Shown: one piece after another, positions 33,297 through 46,189 of the stretch
How positions within the stretch are numbered: position 1 is the first letter of the stretch
How the letters are laid out: each line of letters begins with the position of its first letter
Assembly: GCA_031308135.1 (NCBI GenBank)
Contig: JAHLJT010000631.1
Span: forward strand, 262,030,925 to 262,094,924
Reading direction: 5' to 3'
DNA: 64,000 nucleotides
Source of the DNA: Acheta domesticus
Lineage: Eukaryota; Arthropoda; Insecta; Orthoptera; Gryllidae
Made by a program: the position numbers and the translations under genes
Notes under the pieces: generated by a model
The model's input: the letters and a program-made list of their open reading frames with translations, nothing else
Told to the model about the DNA's origin: nothing
The model's database searches: none

Positions 33297-36200
33297 AGAC
33301 GAGGGGCGCTCGGAAATTACTACAGGGAGCGGGAGAATCCTCCCAGCTGAGACGGCTCGACGAGGGCTCGGAAACGACGACAACGGGGGAGCGGGAGAGT
33401 CACCCAACCACAACAGAGACAGACCGACGAGGGCTCGGAAACGGCGACTGTGGGGGAGCGGGAGAGTCACCCACCCACAACGGAGACGGCCCGACGAGGG
33501 CTCGGAAACGACGACTGCGGGGGAGCGGGAGAGTCACCCACCAACAACGGAGACAGACCGACGAGGGCTCGGAAACGACGACTACGGGGGAGCGGGAGAG
33601 TCACCCTCCAACAACAGAGACAGACCGACGAGGGCTCGGAAACGGCGACTACGGGAGAGCGGGAGAGTCACCCCCCAACAACAGAGACAGACCGACGAGG
33701 GCTCGGAAACAACGACTACGGGGGAGCGGGAGAGTCACCCTCCCACAACGGAGACGGCCCCACGAGGGCTCGGAAACGACGACTACGGGGGAGCGGGATA
33801 GTCGCCCTCCCACAACGGAGACGGCACGACGAGGGCTCAGAAACAACGACTACGGGGGAGCGGGAGAGTCGCCCTCCTACAACGGAGACGGCACGACAAG
33901 GGCTCAGAAACGGCGACTACGGGGGAGCGGGAGAGTCACCCGCCCACAACAGAGACAGACCGACGAGGGCTCGGAAACGACGACTACGGGGGAGCGGGAG
34001 ATTCACCCTCCCACAACGGAGACGGCCCGACGAGGGCTCGGAAACGACGACTACGGGGGAGCGGGAGAGTCACCCGCCTACAACAGAGACAGACCGACGA
34101 GGGCTCGGAAACGACGACTACGGGGGAGCGGGAGATTCAGCCTCCCACAACGGAGACGGCCCGACGAGGGCTCGGAAACGACGACTACGGGGGAGCGGGA
34201 GAGTCACCCGCCCACAACAGAGACAGACCGACGAGGGCTCGGAAACAACGACTACGGGGGAGCGGGAGAGTCACCCTCCAACAACAGAGACAGACCGACG
34301 AGGGCTCGGAAACGGCGACTGTGGGGGAGCGGGAGAGTCACCCTCCCACAACGGAGACGGCCCGACAAGGGCTCGGAAACGACGACTACGGGGGAGCGGG
34401 ATAGTCGCCCTCCCACAACGGAGACGGCACGACGAGGGCTCAGAAACAACGACTACGGGGGAGCGGGAGAGTCGCCCTCCTACAAAGGAGACGGCACGAC
34501 AAGGGCTCAGAAACGGCGACTACGGGGGAGCGGGAGAGTCACCCGCCCACAACAGAGACAGACCGACGAGGGCTCGGAAACGACGACTACGGGGGAGCGG
34601 GAGAGTCACCCTCCAACAACAGAGACAGACCGACGAGGGCTCGGAAACGGCGACTGTGGGGGAGCGGGAGAGTCACCCTCCCACAACGGAGACGGCCCGA
34701 CAAGGGCTCGGAAACGACGACTACGGGGGAGCGGGATAGTCGCCCTCCCACAACGGAGACGGCACGACGAGGGCTCAGAAACAACGACTACGGGGGAGCG
34801 GGAGAGTCGCCCTCCTACAAAGGAGACGGCACGACAAGGGCTCAGAAACGGCGACTACGGGGGAGCGGGAGAGTCACCCGCCCACAACAGAGACAGACCG
34901 ACGAGGGCTCGGAAACGACGACTACGGGGGAGCGGGAGATTCAGCCTCCCACAACGGAGACGGCCCGACGAGGGCTCGGAAACGACGACTACGGGGGAGC
35001 GGGAGAGTCACCCGCCAACAACAGAGACAGACCGACGAGGGCTCGGAAACGACGACTACGGGGGAGCGGGAGATTCAGCCTCCCACAACGGAGACGGCCC
35101 GACGAGGGCTCGGAAACGACGACTACGGGGGAGCGGGAGAGTCACCCGCCAACAACAGAGACAGACCGACGAGGGCTCGGAAACGACGAATACGGGGGAG
35201 CGGGAGAGTCATCCGCCCACAACAGAGACAGACCGACGAGGGCTCGGAAACGACGACTACGGGGGAGCGGGAGAGTCATCCGCCCACAACACAGACAGAC
35301 CGACGAGGGCTCCGAAACGACGACTACGGGGGGAGCGGGAGATTCAGCCTCCCACAACGGAGACAGACCGACGAGGGCTCGGAAACAACGACTACGGGGG
35401 AGCGGGAGAGTCACCCACCCACAACAGTGACAGACCGACGAGGGCTCGGAAACGACGACTACGGGGGAGCGGGAGAGTCACCCTCCAACAACAGAGACAG
35501 ACCGACGAGGGCTCGGGAACGACGACTACGGGGGAGCGGGAGAGTCACCCTCCAACAACAGAGACAGACCGACGAGGGCTCGGAAACAACGACTACGGGG
35601 GAGCGGGAGAGTCACCCGCCCACAACAGAGACAGACCGACGAGGGCTCGGAAACAACGACTACGGGGGAGCGGGAGAGTCACCCGCCTACAACAGAGACG
35701 GCCCGACGAGGGCTCGGAAACGACGACTACGGGGGAGCGGGAGAGTCACCCGCCCACAACAGAGACAGACCGACGAGGGCTCGGAAACAACGACTACGGG
35801 GGAGCGGGAGAGTCACCCTCCAACAACAGAGACAGACCGACGAGGGCTCGGAAACGGCGACTGTGGGGGAGCGGGAGAGTCACCCTCCCACAACGGAGAC
35901 GGCCCGACAAGGGCTCGGAAACGACGACTACGGGGGAGCGGGATAGTCGCCCTCCCACAACGGAGACGGCACGACGAGGGCTCAGAAACAACGACTACGG
36001 GGGAGCGGGAGAGTCGCCCTCCTACAAAGGAGACGGCACGACAAGGGCTCAGAAACGGCGACTACGGGGGAGCGGGAGAGTCACCCGCCCACAACAGAGA
36101 CAGACCGACGAGGGCTCGGAAACGACGACTACGGGGGAGCGGGAGAGTCACCCTCCAACAACAGAGACAGACCGACGAGGGCTCGGAAACGGCGACTGTG

Positions 36201-37545
36201 GGGGAGCGGGAGAGTCACCCTCCCACAACGGAGACGGCCCGACAAGGGCTCGGAAACGACGACTACGGGGGAGCGGGATAGTCGCCCTCCCACAACGGAG
36301 ACGGCACGACGAGGGCTCAGAAACAACGACTACGGGGGAGCGGGAGAGTCGCCCTCCTACAAAGGAGACGGCACGACAAGGGCTCAGAAACGGCGACTAC
36401 GGGGGAGCGGGAGAGTCACCCGCCCACAACAGAGACAGACCGACGAGGGCTCGGAAACGACGACTACGGGGGAGCGGGAGATTCACCCTCCCACAACGGA
36501 GACGGCCCGACGAGGGCTCGGAAACGACGACTACGGGGGAGCGGGAGAGTCACCCGCCCACAACAGAGACAGACCGACGAGGGCTCGGAAACGACGACTA
36601 CGGGGGAGCGGGAGATTCAGCCTCCCACAACGGAGACGGCCCGACGAGGGCTCGGAAACGACGACTACGGGGGAGCGGGAGAGTCACCCGCCAACAACAG
36701 AGACAGACCGACGAGGGCTCGGAAACGACGACTACGGGGGAGCGGGAGATTCAGCCTCCCACAACGGAGACGGCCCGACGAGGGCTCGGAAACGACGACT
36801 ACGGGGGAGCGGGAGAGTCACCCGCCAACAACAGAGACAGACCGACGAGGGCTCGGAAACGACGACTACGGGGGAGCGGGAGAGTCATCCTCCCACAACA
36901 GAGACAGACCGACGAGGGCTCGGAAACGACGACTACGGGGGAGCGGGAGAGTCATCCGCCCACAACACAGACAGACCGACGAGGGCTCCGAAACGACGAC
37001 TACGGGGGAGCGGGAGATTCAGCCTCCCACAACGGAGACAGACCGACGAGGGCTCGGAAACAACGACTACGGGGGAGCGGGAGAGTCACCCACCCACAAC
37101 AGAGACAGACCGACGAGGGCTCGGAAACGACGACTACGGGGGAGCGGGAGAGTCACCCTCCAACAACAGAGACAGACCGACGAGGGCTCGGGAACGACGA
37201 CTACGGGGGAGCGGGAGAGTCACCCTCCAACAACAGAGACAGACCGACGAGGGCTCGGAAACAACGACTACGGGGGAGCGGGAGAGTCACCCGCCCACAA
37301 CAGAGACAGACCGACGAGGGCTCGGAAACAACGACTACGGGGGAGCGGGAGAGTCACCCACCCACAACGGAGACGGTCATACGAGGGCTCGGAAACGACG
37401 ACTACGGGGGAGCGGGAGAGTCACCCTCCAACAACAGAGACAGACCGACGAGGGCTCGGAAACGACGACTACGGGGGAGCGGGATAGTCGCCCTCCCACA
37501 GCGGGGACGGCCCGACGAAGGCCGCGGCCTTTGCAACGGCTGCCG
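33297..37545. repeat. 67-bp minisatellite array, about 63 units, open in one frame for 1447 codons
   Basis: The consensus unit is 67 bp: GGGCTCGGAAACGACGACTA, then CGGGGGAGCGGGAGAGTCAC, then CCGCCCACAACAGAGACAGA, then CCGACGA. The first unit (33297-33363) is clearly more diverged; the last fades into GGCCGCGGCC near 37535. Because 67 is not a multiple of 3, translation passes through all three phases every 201 bp. None of the phases of the common unit contains a stop, so a + frame stays open over 33209-37552 (1447 codons, 67-residue repeats rich in R, G, E and T). Variant units with GGGATAG end two other frames (33450-34739, 35427-36281). Units are also arranged in 335-bp (5-unit) higher-order repeats. 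A one-base insertion near 35330 does not close the frame. I regard it as non-coding. Confidence 0.95.
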
Positions 37546-40379
37546 TGGGTGACGGCTAAGCGGGAGAGCTCTTCAGCGGAGGGCCTGTGCTCGCTGGCGG
37601 CGTGAGAAGGGACGTGTCACGTCGCTGAGCTCTGGAAGAAATATTGTTTGTGAAGAAATTTTGTTGAGTTGAGGGTTTTTTCTTGCTTTGTATAAATGAT
37701 TGTAAGAGAGAAACAAACTGACATTTTGCAAGACATAATAATATGAGTTACATAACACTTGCACTTGCTCCATAATTCATTCAATGAAAAAGGTAGTATA
37801 CGAGTTCCAAATGAAAATATTGCACATTACACCTTCTTCCACGAAAAAAAGCATGTTTTCCCGGAAATGTATCAAGACATTACCGTCCAACAATGCATTC
37901 AATCATACCGATACAACGCCTATTGTAATTCTTGAGGCTCAGACGTTTACTATATTTTCAGCCTTCCCAAGTTTTAGATACTCTTACAGTCATGTTTCAT
38001 GGAAGTTAATGATTATGATTTTAAGATTTATATAAAAGTTTATGTCAATTACCTCTTGTCAGTCAGAAAAAGAATATTGCAATTAAAATTTTGATCGTTT
38101 TGAAGCATCATATATGAAGAACTCTTGTCATATATACATTTCGTATATTGCAGCTTAGTAAATACTAGCATCATATAAAAAACGTTAGAAGATAGAAAAG
38201 TCATTCATGCACAGAATTCATTGAGGAAAAGTTAAGAACTGTTTTTCAAATCCAAATAAGCTACATTCATTAATTGGTTTGCTGCAAAGTATCACAATAT
38301 TGTGGCAAAGTAATTTCAGTTGAGGTTTTAGGTTGTCCATATCGTGAAGTTGATTTGAATTTGTTGATGTACGTCATTACATCAGCGTAAATACAATAAA
38401 GTATCTACAATCCTGATCTCTGGTATTTTCATATCATAAAGTTTACCAACACCTCATAGACACGGTGTTGCCTATGGTAAACGATACCGAATCTTATCAG
38501 GTGCAGTTCGTACTTTAAACGTATGATGTATACCCCCATTTCTCCATGTGGAGAAATAAGCATTAATGAACTCTCTCATTATAACAACAGATGGTCGGTA
38601 CAGAGAGTAAGAGTTATGCCACTTCAGTATATTAGTTTTGTTTAGCTACTAGAAAATCCTTTCTATCTCACGCCAGATCAGGAAGCGTTTTCCAGAAATT
38701 TTAGTTGGGTTTCAAATATTACGCATTTATGAAACAAATCTATGAGTGAAACCAATTTCAAAGTCTTCAGTATTTTGTTGTCAGCCAAACCAACCAAAAT
38801 ATGTGAGAACCTGTACGCGTTGTATGTATAGATATCAACTTTGTTCTACAATTGGGCAGATGTTGCCCGGTGGCAGAATGACTACTATTGCTATGGCAAT
38901 AGTAAAATAAGAAGGTACAGAAAATCTGATATAAAAACCTGAACTTCTTACATTTACCTGTAATCCACGTATCATGTTTCTAAAATGCAATCGGGCTGAA
39001 CACCAGCTGATAGACTCCACATAGTTTTACGTTTCCTATTAAAATAAAAATAAAGAAAACATGACATCCTAAAAAAGGAAATATTAGAAAATGTTGCGTA
39101 TGTTCTAGAATTTCAAAAAAGGGAACTATTGCTTATTATTGATCCTAAATTTAAGAATCTAGAAGTCAGTGACAAGTTGTGTAATCTAACAAGCGAAAGT
39201 TCTGAGAGTGCGCGAAAGTATCGCCGTGGCAAAGATGGGAAATGCTGCTTAGTAGGGTCTGTGATGGACGCTCGCCGTCTTTTTCTGCTGCTCGCAACTA
39301 GCAACAAAGGAACGAATTTTGACATCCTCATGAGACGCATTTTTGAGACGAATCAGTTTTACAACCAATTTAATTCAATTTTATTTGTTGAAAGATTCAC
39401 TTATTACAAATTTCTGTTTGAAGCACACAGCTCATCACGATCATCTACGATACAAAAAGTCTGATAATACATGGTATACAATAATTCTTAATAGTAATTT
39501 ATTTACAGTATTGCAAAGAATCAGTATTAGAATTTCAGTATTACTTGTATATCCATTACCACACTATAAGTTTTATTTCAATAAGCACTAACCCGTTATA
39601 AATAAGTCTTACGGAAAATCGATCTATGTTCGTTACTCAATCATCACTTAAACTCACAAACACTGTTCTCACCTGCACCGTCTCAATATGGTTTACAGCA
39701 CCCCACACTTATCTCAATCGCCTACAAAAATTTCAAATTAAAAGTCCCTGATGTGTCCGAAATAATCAACTTCGCCGCGATCTTGGCATTCAATCCCTAT
39801 TTCATTCATAAAATAATTAAACCGCAACTTTTTCCTACGCCTCCCCTCAGCCCCAAATGCAACCGCCGTTCCACTGGGGAAAACATCCTTTCGGTTTCCC
39901 GGAATTAAAAAAAAACGCATAACCCCGTGATGTCATAAAATAATAATTCTTTCCCATTGTAAACCTCTCAACCAAAACCGATACATAAAATTAACTAATA
40001 CAAAAACAAGAGTCCAATTGGGTTAACCTCAAATGTAATTAGTGTAACAAATATTGTATGTATTGAGTTGTTTTATGAAACCACCACATGTAAACCCTAA
40101 TGACTGACCAGTGAATAAAAATAAATTTAAATTATAAACATTAATATATATTGATGGAAAAAATCATACACTATATAACTTAAGCATAATATCATTTTTG
40201 AGGATACAATGTGGCGCACATGGGTGATGCTTAGTTTATACAAAGACATTTCGTACAAGACTCGGATGAGGAAACACACCCTCACATGGTGTCGCCTCCC
40301 TCGAAAACTGAACTCCCGCGTGAAACGCTTGTTAAAAATTTCGATTCCGCCAGTGAATAAAACATGGTTCCCTCAATCA
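37546..40379. other. Unassigned sequence, mostly A+T-rich
   Basis: The first 80 bp remain GC-rich (array edge). A perfect 8-bp hairpin (ACTATTGC-TATG-GCAATAGT, 38884-38903) and an imperfect one near 38431-38474 were seen. A 111-codon frame at 39129-39464 has no motif I recognise. Confidence 0.4.
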
Positions 40380-40604
40380 CAGGCGCGCGGATTACGCGAC
40401 GGGAGCGCGCGCCGCTGCGCCGCTGTTATAACGACGCGCGCCGCCGCCGCGCAGCCGCGCCACCGGTCCTCGCCGCCAGATCACTGATTGATTTACGCAA
40501 CAGTGGATCTCCCGGTTACACGGGCAAACACGCCGTCCCCAGCGACACTCCGCGCGCCAGCTCTTTCCACGGGCATCAGCGCCGGAAGCTGACTGCAAGG
40601 GCGC
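40380..40604. other. GC-rich island
   Basis: About 220 bp of CpG-dense sequence (CGCGCGCCGCCGCCGCGCAG) between A+T-rich flanks. It may be a CpG island; no start site or gene is visible. Confidence 0.35.
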
Positions 40605-42635
40605 GATGACCGAGGAATTATTCATTCATTGTTTACGACTTTTGTTATTTATGTCATTTTATTTATTTTAGTTTTTATCTTTTTGCATCAAAAACAATTT
40701 TTAAAAAACTGTGTGAGTATGCTAAGGGTATAAGAGTATTCTGTGCACAGTTTCTTAATTCTGGGACCCTAATCTAAACTATATACCTGTACAAGTTGAA
40801 TACAAAAAAATGAGCGATTTTGGTAAGAATTTTTAACAAAATATTCACTCCGATGTATTAAAATCTAATTTCAGAAAAAAAAATCAGCTATAGATTTACG
40901 TTATTATCCTACATCATGATCAAGAAAAATACTTCTGCCACGACAACATGGAGAACGATAATTTTAATAACTATATTTCCCACTGAACTCTACAAGACGT
41001 GCACAGATAAAGAACATTTATTACTTTTCCTTACCCTAATGATGCTTTTTCACTCGCAATAAATCTGCGAGCAATATTATTTTCCAAGAATAGTTGTAAA
41101 CGTAAACACCCTGGAAAATAAATATTTCTGATGTTGGCAATGTATTTTGCAAGATTACAATACAACAAAAAGTAATAATAAATATTCTAAACGTACTATG
41201 TTCGAGGTGTTCGGATGAGACAAATGTCAGTGACAGACAAATAGAATTTAATTAATAAAAATTAAATGGAACAAATAGAAATGAATTTTTAGGGTTAAAA
41301 ATTTATTAAGTTATTCTTAGTTTGTAACAGATAATTAAAAATGTTCGAGCTGAATTAATCATGTTACACTTTTTATAATAGGAAATTTAGACGTTGCTTC
41401 AACGTGTGTGTAGTTAGGAGTGAAGTCCACGCCACGAAAATATTGTTTGACTTAAACAAATCAGTCATTAAATGTAAGTTAAAAATAAAACATATCTGTG
41501 TAAAAAATATCACATGTATACGGGTAATATTTTTTAATAAACGAAATATAATTCACTTTTTCACAGCCTTGAACTTCGAGTAAAAACTGTTTACAAAAAT
41601 GTACAATGTGGATCATACGAAAGTTTTATGGTAATACGTAAACAGCGTGAAATAAAAAAATCAATAAATGTTTGTATTTACATACATAACTCAAGTATTA
41701 ATGCTAAAAACTTATTTTTCATGTATTTTAATGCATTTTTATATTCGTTTTTAACAAATTCACAATGGAGATATTTCATCTTATGATAATGTGATGCTGA
41801 CGTTTTTAGTGATTAAGAGTCCACACCAATCGCCGTCGCTTCTTCTTCTTCTTCTTATCATTTAATGGAGGGAATATGGCTGGATTCGTATCTACTTTCT
41901 TCTCCTCTCCATTCAGGAATACTAGTATAACCAAGTCAGTTTAGTCTGCCTTGACAACCTATTAACTAACTCGCGAAAGTTCGCGCATTTTACTCGTGGC
42001 GTCAACGTATATGGCGACGAAAAGCTCTAATGGATAACAATCGACACGATCTTTCCGGCAAGACCTTTCGGACAATACGTTACCCCATTTTCCCTTACTA
42101 TAGCATAGGTGTCTCTAAGAAGCAGAAACACATTTCTGGAAGATATTGCGGAAACGTATTTCTAGTGCAAAACGCCTAGGAGGTAGTTTCGTCTTTCAAT
42201 TCTTAAACGTTTTTACAAAACAATTCGAAATCGTCGCCATGCTTAACCACTTTGTGGGCACTCGCTTACAGTCAGTTCTCTCCACAAAACATGTTGCAAT
42301 CTTATTTTCGTGTTTGAGGATGTAGTGAAAGTAGTTCTTCAAAATAGGACGTTACCGTATGTGTCACCGCGGAAAAAATCAAAAGTACTTAAAATATGCA
42401 AAATATTTTTTATTTTATCAAATCTCAAAACTGGAAATATTTTAAAACAATTATTACAAAGGTCGATATTATTTTTAAAATGTTACGTAAACATCCCTTT
42501 TCCTGATACTCTGCTCCATAAACTCAGCAAATAAGGTGTTTGAAATCTGATCTGGATCGATGTCTGTGCGTGTAGTTAATATTTTTGTGTACGTTATATA
42601 AACAATAATATGAAAAATATTTCTTTAAAATGTCG
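40605..42635. other. Unassigned A+T-rich sequence
   Basis: A short (CTT)n run at about 41838-41857 is the only structured item. Confidence 0.4.
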
Positions 42636-42790
42636 ACATCACGCACAACCTGGCGGTATGGCGGGTAGTGTCGCAGTCAGGCAAGGCAGCACAAGGTGAA
42701 GGCGGTGGCAAGGAGGAGGGTGGGTTTGAACAGGCCAGGGCAGGCTAGAGCAGAGCAAGTCACAACAGGCCAGACAGGGAGAGGATACAC
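42636..42790. repeat. Purine-rich CAGG/GGCA low-complexity patch
   Basis: Repeated words GGCAGG, CAGGCCAG, GGCAAGG and AGCAGAG form an imperfect low-complexity stretch of about 150 bp. No function apparent. Confidence 0.45.
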
Positions 42791-44736
42791 TATAGACTGA
42801 ATGTAGCCCTTGCCTGAATAGATGAATAAGGTAAATAAATTTACAAGTAAAAGGATTCGGCTTTAAACTTCCCATGCCTTTTAATCGCATGGGTTACTAC
42901 TAGTTATAATGTATTGTTAAATACACGAAGTATTAGTTCTTAAATATATAAAACGTTCCTTCCATTTTATTGCAATTTATTCTAGAGTTTATGCCTTCCC
43001 CCCGTCTTTTGGTGTACCAGTGATCGCGCCAAGGCGTTCTTCTTTGACTGTAAATATGCTTTTGCCCATGAGTACACGATAAAGAAAACGCATAATTCAT
43101 AATAGTTTCATAAGACTAGGAAGTTTTCATCGACAAAATAATATAAAAAATCCTAATTTGTGTTATCCGAATCCCGAACTCCAAAATAGACTTTTTGCTT
43201 TGTGTGCTTTCGGCAAGCATCCTGTTCTCTTATACGACGTACTTGTCTAAAAATAACGCATAGACCTAAATCATTAATAATGTTTGTTACTGGAGACTAA
43301 AATGTGGGATGAAGTAACTTTCTAATACAGACTACATGGCAAAAATGTCAATATAATAACCCTAGAAGTCAATTTAAGACAATGAGGATGAAATTACAAG
43401 TTCTATTTGGCAGATGGTACTGGATTCACTGAAGTATTTGACAAAGTATTATCAATGCGTTATCCCCATTAATTCCATTACAATTTTTTTCTGTTAGAAA
43501 AATGGATTTTCATCGTGTTATTTATAGTAGAAGCATTTTAGAAATTTTATATTGCAAATATTAAGAGCGGTGTCAACTTAACAGCAAAGCTGCGTTACCC
43601 ACAAATTATGTTGAACGTGAATGTAAATAACAGAAAATGTTTAAACAATTTAAATTATGCCTCTGCAACAATAAAAGTTGGACAGAAATATTTTTAATGC
43701 TTTGAAACATCATCTACTGCATTGAAAAAACGTTCTAAGCAACATGTGATTATAAATTGTTATAAGCAACGATGAAACAGATTGAAATTTATGTGAAATG
43801 AGGTTACGATGGCAAACTTGGAGAAGAATGGCATGTCTTTTGTCACTTTCTCTTCCCACATCCTTCGTCGTATATCAAGGTGCTTACACGAAACTCGCAA
43901 AGTAAAGTTTTGAAAACAGTTAAGATCTTCCCAAGTGCCTTTTCTAAAAACCAGGAGAAGAAAGTAATTTATAAGAACTTATCCGATACTTGTAACGTTA
44001 TTTTATTTCACTATTATTATCCAACAAACGTCGTAAATCGAGAGGTTCGTACATTGAGTATAAATGGAAATTAAAATCACTACAACATTGATTTGTTTAT
44101 TAGTTCTATAACATAATATTATTCATTCTGCTCTATTGACAGTGGAACATGAATATATTATGCACTAGGAGAGTCTCTCCCCAGTGGCACCCTGCTGGTG
44201 GAAGTGCTTCCAACGTACCTAGCATTTTTAATAGAAGGCCATGACTCGGCCCGGTACGGAGAGTTCCCTGGGGCATCATCATTTGTTATGAACGTAAAAA
44301 CTACATAAAGATTTTGACTCTTTCCTACTTGAGATTGTGTATTTGTGAAATTTTGAAACATATCTGGCAGACCTCGTTTTAGCATAATTTGACCTAACTG
44401 GAGATCTTAAACATGTGAATATGATTTTAAAATGTTTCTGAATAGGTTTTAAAACTATTACATTTCCGGAATTTATATAGTAATTGAATTTATTTATACT
44501 CCCTGGGGGTGGGGATGGGGAAACATAAAAAGACTTAAATGAGAACCCCGTTTTCTTTAATGGAGATTCGGATTCTGCGTAACAAACAAGTAACTTTTGT
44601 ATTAAACGTTTATTGCGTTTCGTGATAAATCGCGGTGTGATCGACAAAAATTGATTAACAAAGTTATAGTTAATTTACTGTTTAACTTGCAACACTGAAA
44701 TTCTCAGAACAAATAATATCAGATTATAATTCTGAG
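42791..44736. other. Unassigned A+T-rich sequence
   Basis: No gene recognised. A G-rich CCCTGGGGGTGGGGATGGGG near 44511-44530 has three G-runs only, so a standard quadruplex is not supported. Confidence 0.4.
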
Positions 44737-44890
44737 AACGGAACGGAATCGTTGGAAGCGCTCTGTAGAGCCCAGTAGCTCGAAGCGCACGGGATGCCGC
44801 ATGCTAAAGCGCCAAGCACGCGCTCAAACGGCGATGCGAGAAGTTGCGCGCGGCGCGTGTTTGTCTCAAACTCACAACGGGTGACGTTGC
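44737..44890. repeat. GC-rich repeat R2, copy A
   Basis: This matches 45248-45365 in the same orientation: CGGGATGCC, AAGCG-C-AGCACGCGC, CGGCG, GAGAAGT, GCGCGCGGC, GTCTC. The copies are diverged and I do not recognise the family. Both are CpG-dense. Confidence 0.55.
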
Positions 44891-45247
44891 TGCTTCTGAG
44901 CGAAGAAATCGAACGCGCTACTGAGTAATTCTGTGAAGAACATTTGTTGCATTTCGTAAATATTATTTGTATCAAGTGCCATTAACATTAATTAAAATCT
45001 ATGAAATCAGCAAAAATTGTTTTGAAAATGAAAGGAAAAGATAAAAAATGACTTATTAGGAGAAATTGACGGAAAATACAAAAACGAAATTCTTATAAAA
45101 ATGGATAATTTCTTTTTGTTGTAAAAGGAATGTCTGTACTAAAAGGCATTGTTATAAAGCAAAGAGAAAAAACGACATTTCACGAAAATCCGCCCGCCAA
45201 TAATTGCTATTGTGATACTTGGATTACGATTATAATTCGCAGGACTG

Positions 45248-45365
45248 AATCGTTTCATTACCTCAGAGTGCGCGGGATGCCCGATGTTCAAGCGGCGAGC
45301 ACGCGCGCGCAGACGGCGGGGCTAGCGTGAGAAGTCGCGCGCGGCTGGCGCGTTAATCTCGAAGG
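45248..45365. repeat. GC-rich repeat R2, copy B
   Basis: Diverged second copy of the R2 repeat, about 510 bp from the first. It merges on its right into a larger GC island. Confidence 0.55.
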
Positions 45366-45620
45366 GAAACTGCCCGAGAGCTGCGCCTGATTGCCAATAC
45401 GCGCCGCGCCGCTGCTCCTCGGCACGCGGCCCTTGGCGCTTGGCGCTTGGCGCTCGGCCCTTGCGCCCGCGGATCGCGCGCGCTGCGGCTGTGCACCCGC
45501 GCGGAACCCGTGAGGAGGCGGCGCGCGCTCCGCTCCGCTGCGGGGCGTTTGAGCTGCCCGCGCGTGGGCCGGGGCAGGCTGCGCAGGCGGGCGGGAGGAG
45601 GGGTGAGTGGTAACTGCGGA
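45366..45620. other. GC island with GGCGCTT heptamers
   Basis: A CpG-dense patch containing a short (TTGGCGC)3 run near 45433-45457. A 116-codon minus frame across it is Ala/Pro/Arg-rich and looks compositional. Possible promoter-type island; no support beyond composition. Confidence 0.35.
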
Positions 45621-46029
45621 GTGTACGGACGTGTTCAAATTATTAGTCTAAAGCAAGTATTTTTAATGTTCATACGTTGCTTAATATAAAAATTGGAGAG
45701 AAATTCTTAATACCTTATTGTTACGCACATTAAGTAGAAAATGTATGAATGTAACATGTACACGAATGTAAACCTGTAATAAAGGAAAATATTTTATAAA
45801 AAATATCTTTTGTCTAATAGTTTGAACACTTTTGTATCTTGTGTATGAATTTATACACATTTGTAAATAAGGTTGCTCGATATTAGATCAAATAAGGAAT
45901 GAGAGGATTAGATCTGACTTAAATATATATTCCATGAATGACCCTATTAAAGAAAATAAACAAGCTGGATACAACATATAAATGGAATGCATAATCCATG
46001 AATAGAGAAATGAATGTTATCTTATAAAC
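45621..46029. other. Unassigned A+T-rich sequence
   Basis: No feature recognised. Confidence 0.4.
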
Positions 46030-46135
46030 CTGTAGGAAGATGAGAAATAGGACGTCCAAGGAAAAGATGGTTGGAGTGAAGACTGAACAGGCTTTCAGCC
46101 TAATCCCTGATAGTGAAGAAAAGTAACTTTGTAAG
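46030..46135 (+). pseudogene. Small LINE C-terminal remnant
   Basis: On the + strand one frame reads EIGRPRKRWLE, stop, RLNRLSA, stop, SLIVKKSNFVSTI. GRPRKRW is the landmark found just before the end of many LINE ORF2 proteins, as at 0.9 kb here. An (AATA)n run follows at about 46167-46189. The piece is short, so the call rests on one motif. Confidence 0.45.
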
Positions 46136-46189
46136 TACAATAGTTGAATTCTCTTAACAATAAAGTACAATAAATAAATAAATACAATA

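Noticed and set aside
33450..34739. Second long open frame (429 codons) within the 67-bp array
   Set aside because: It is another phase of the same minisatellite, closed by variant units with GGGATAG. It has no independent evidence of coding.
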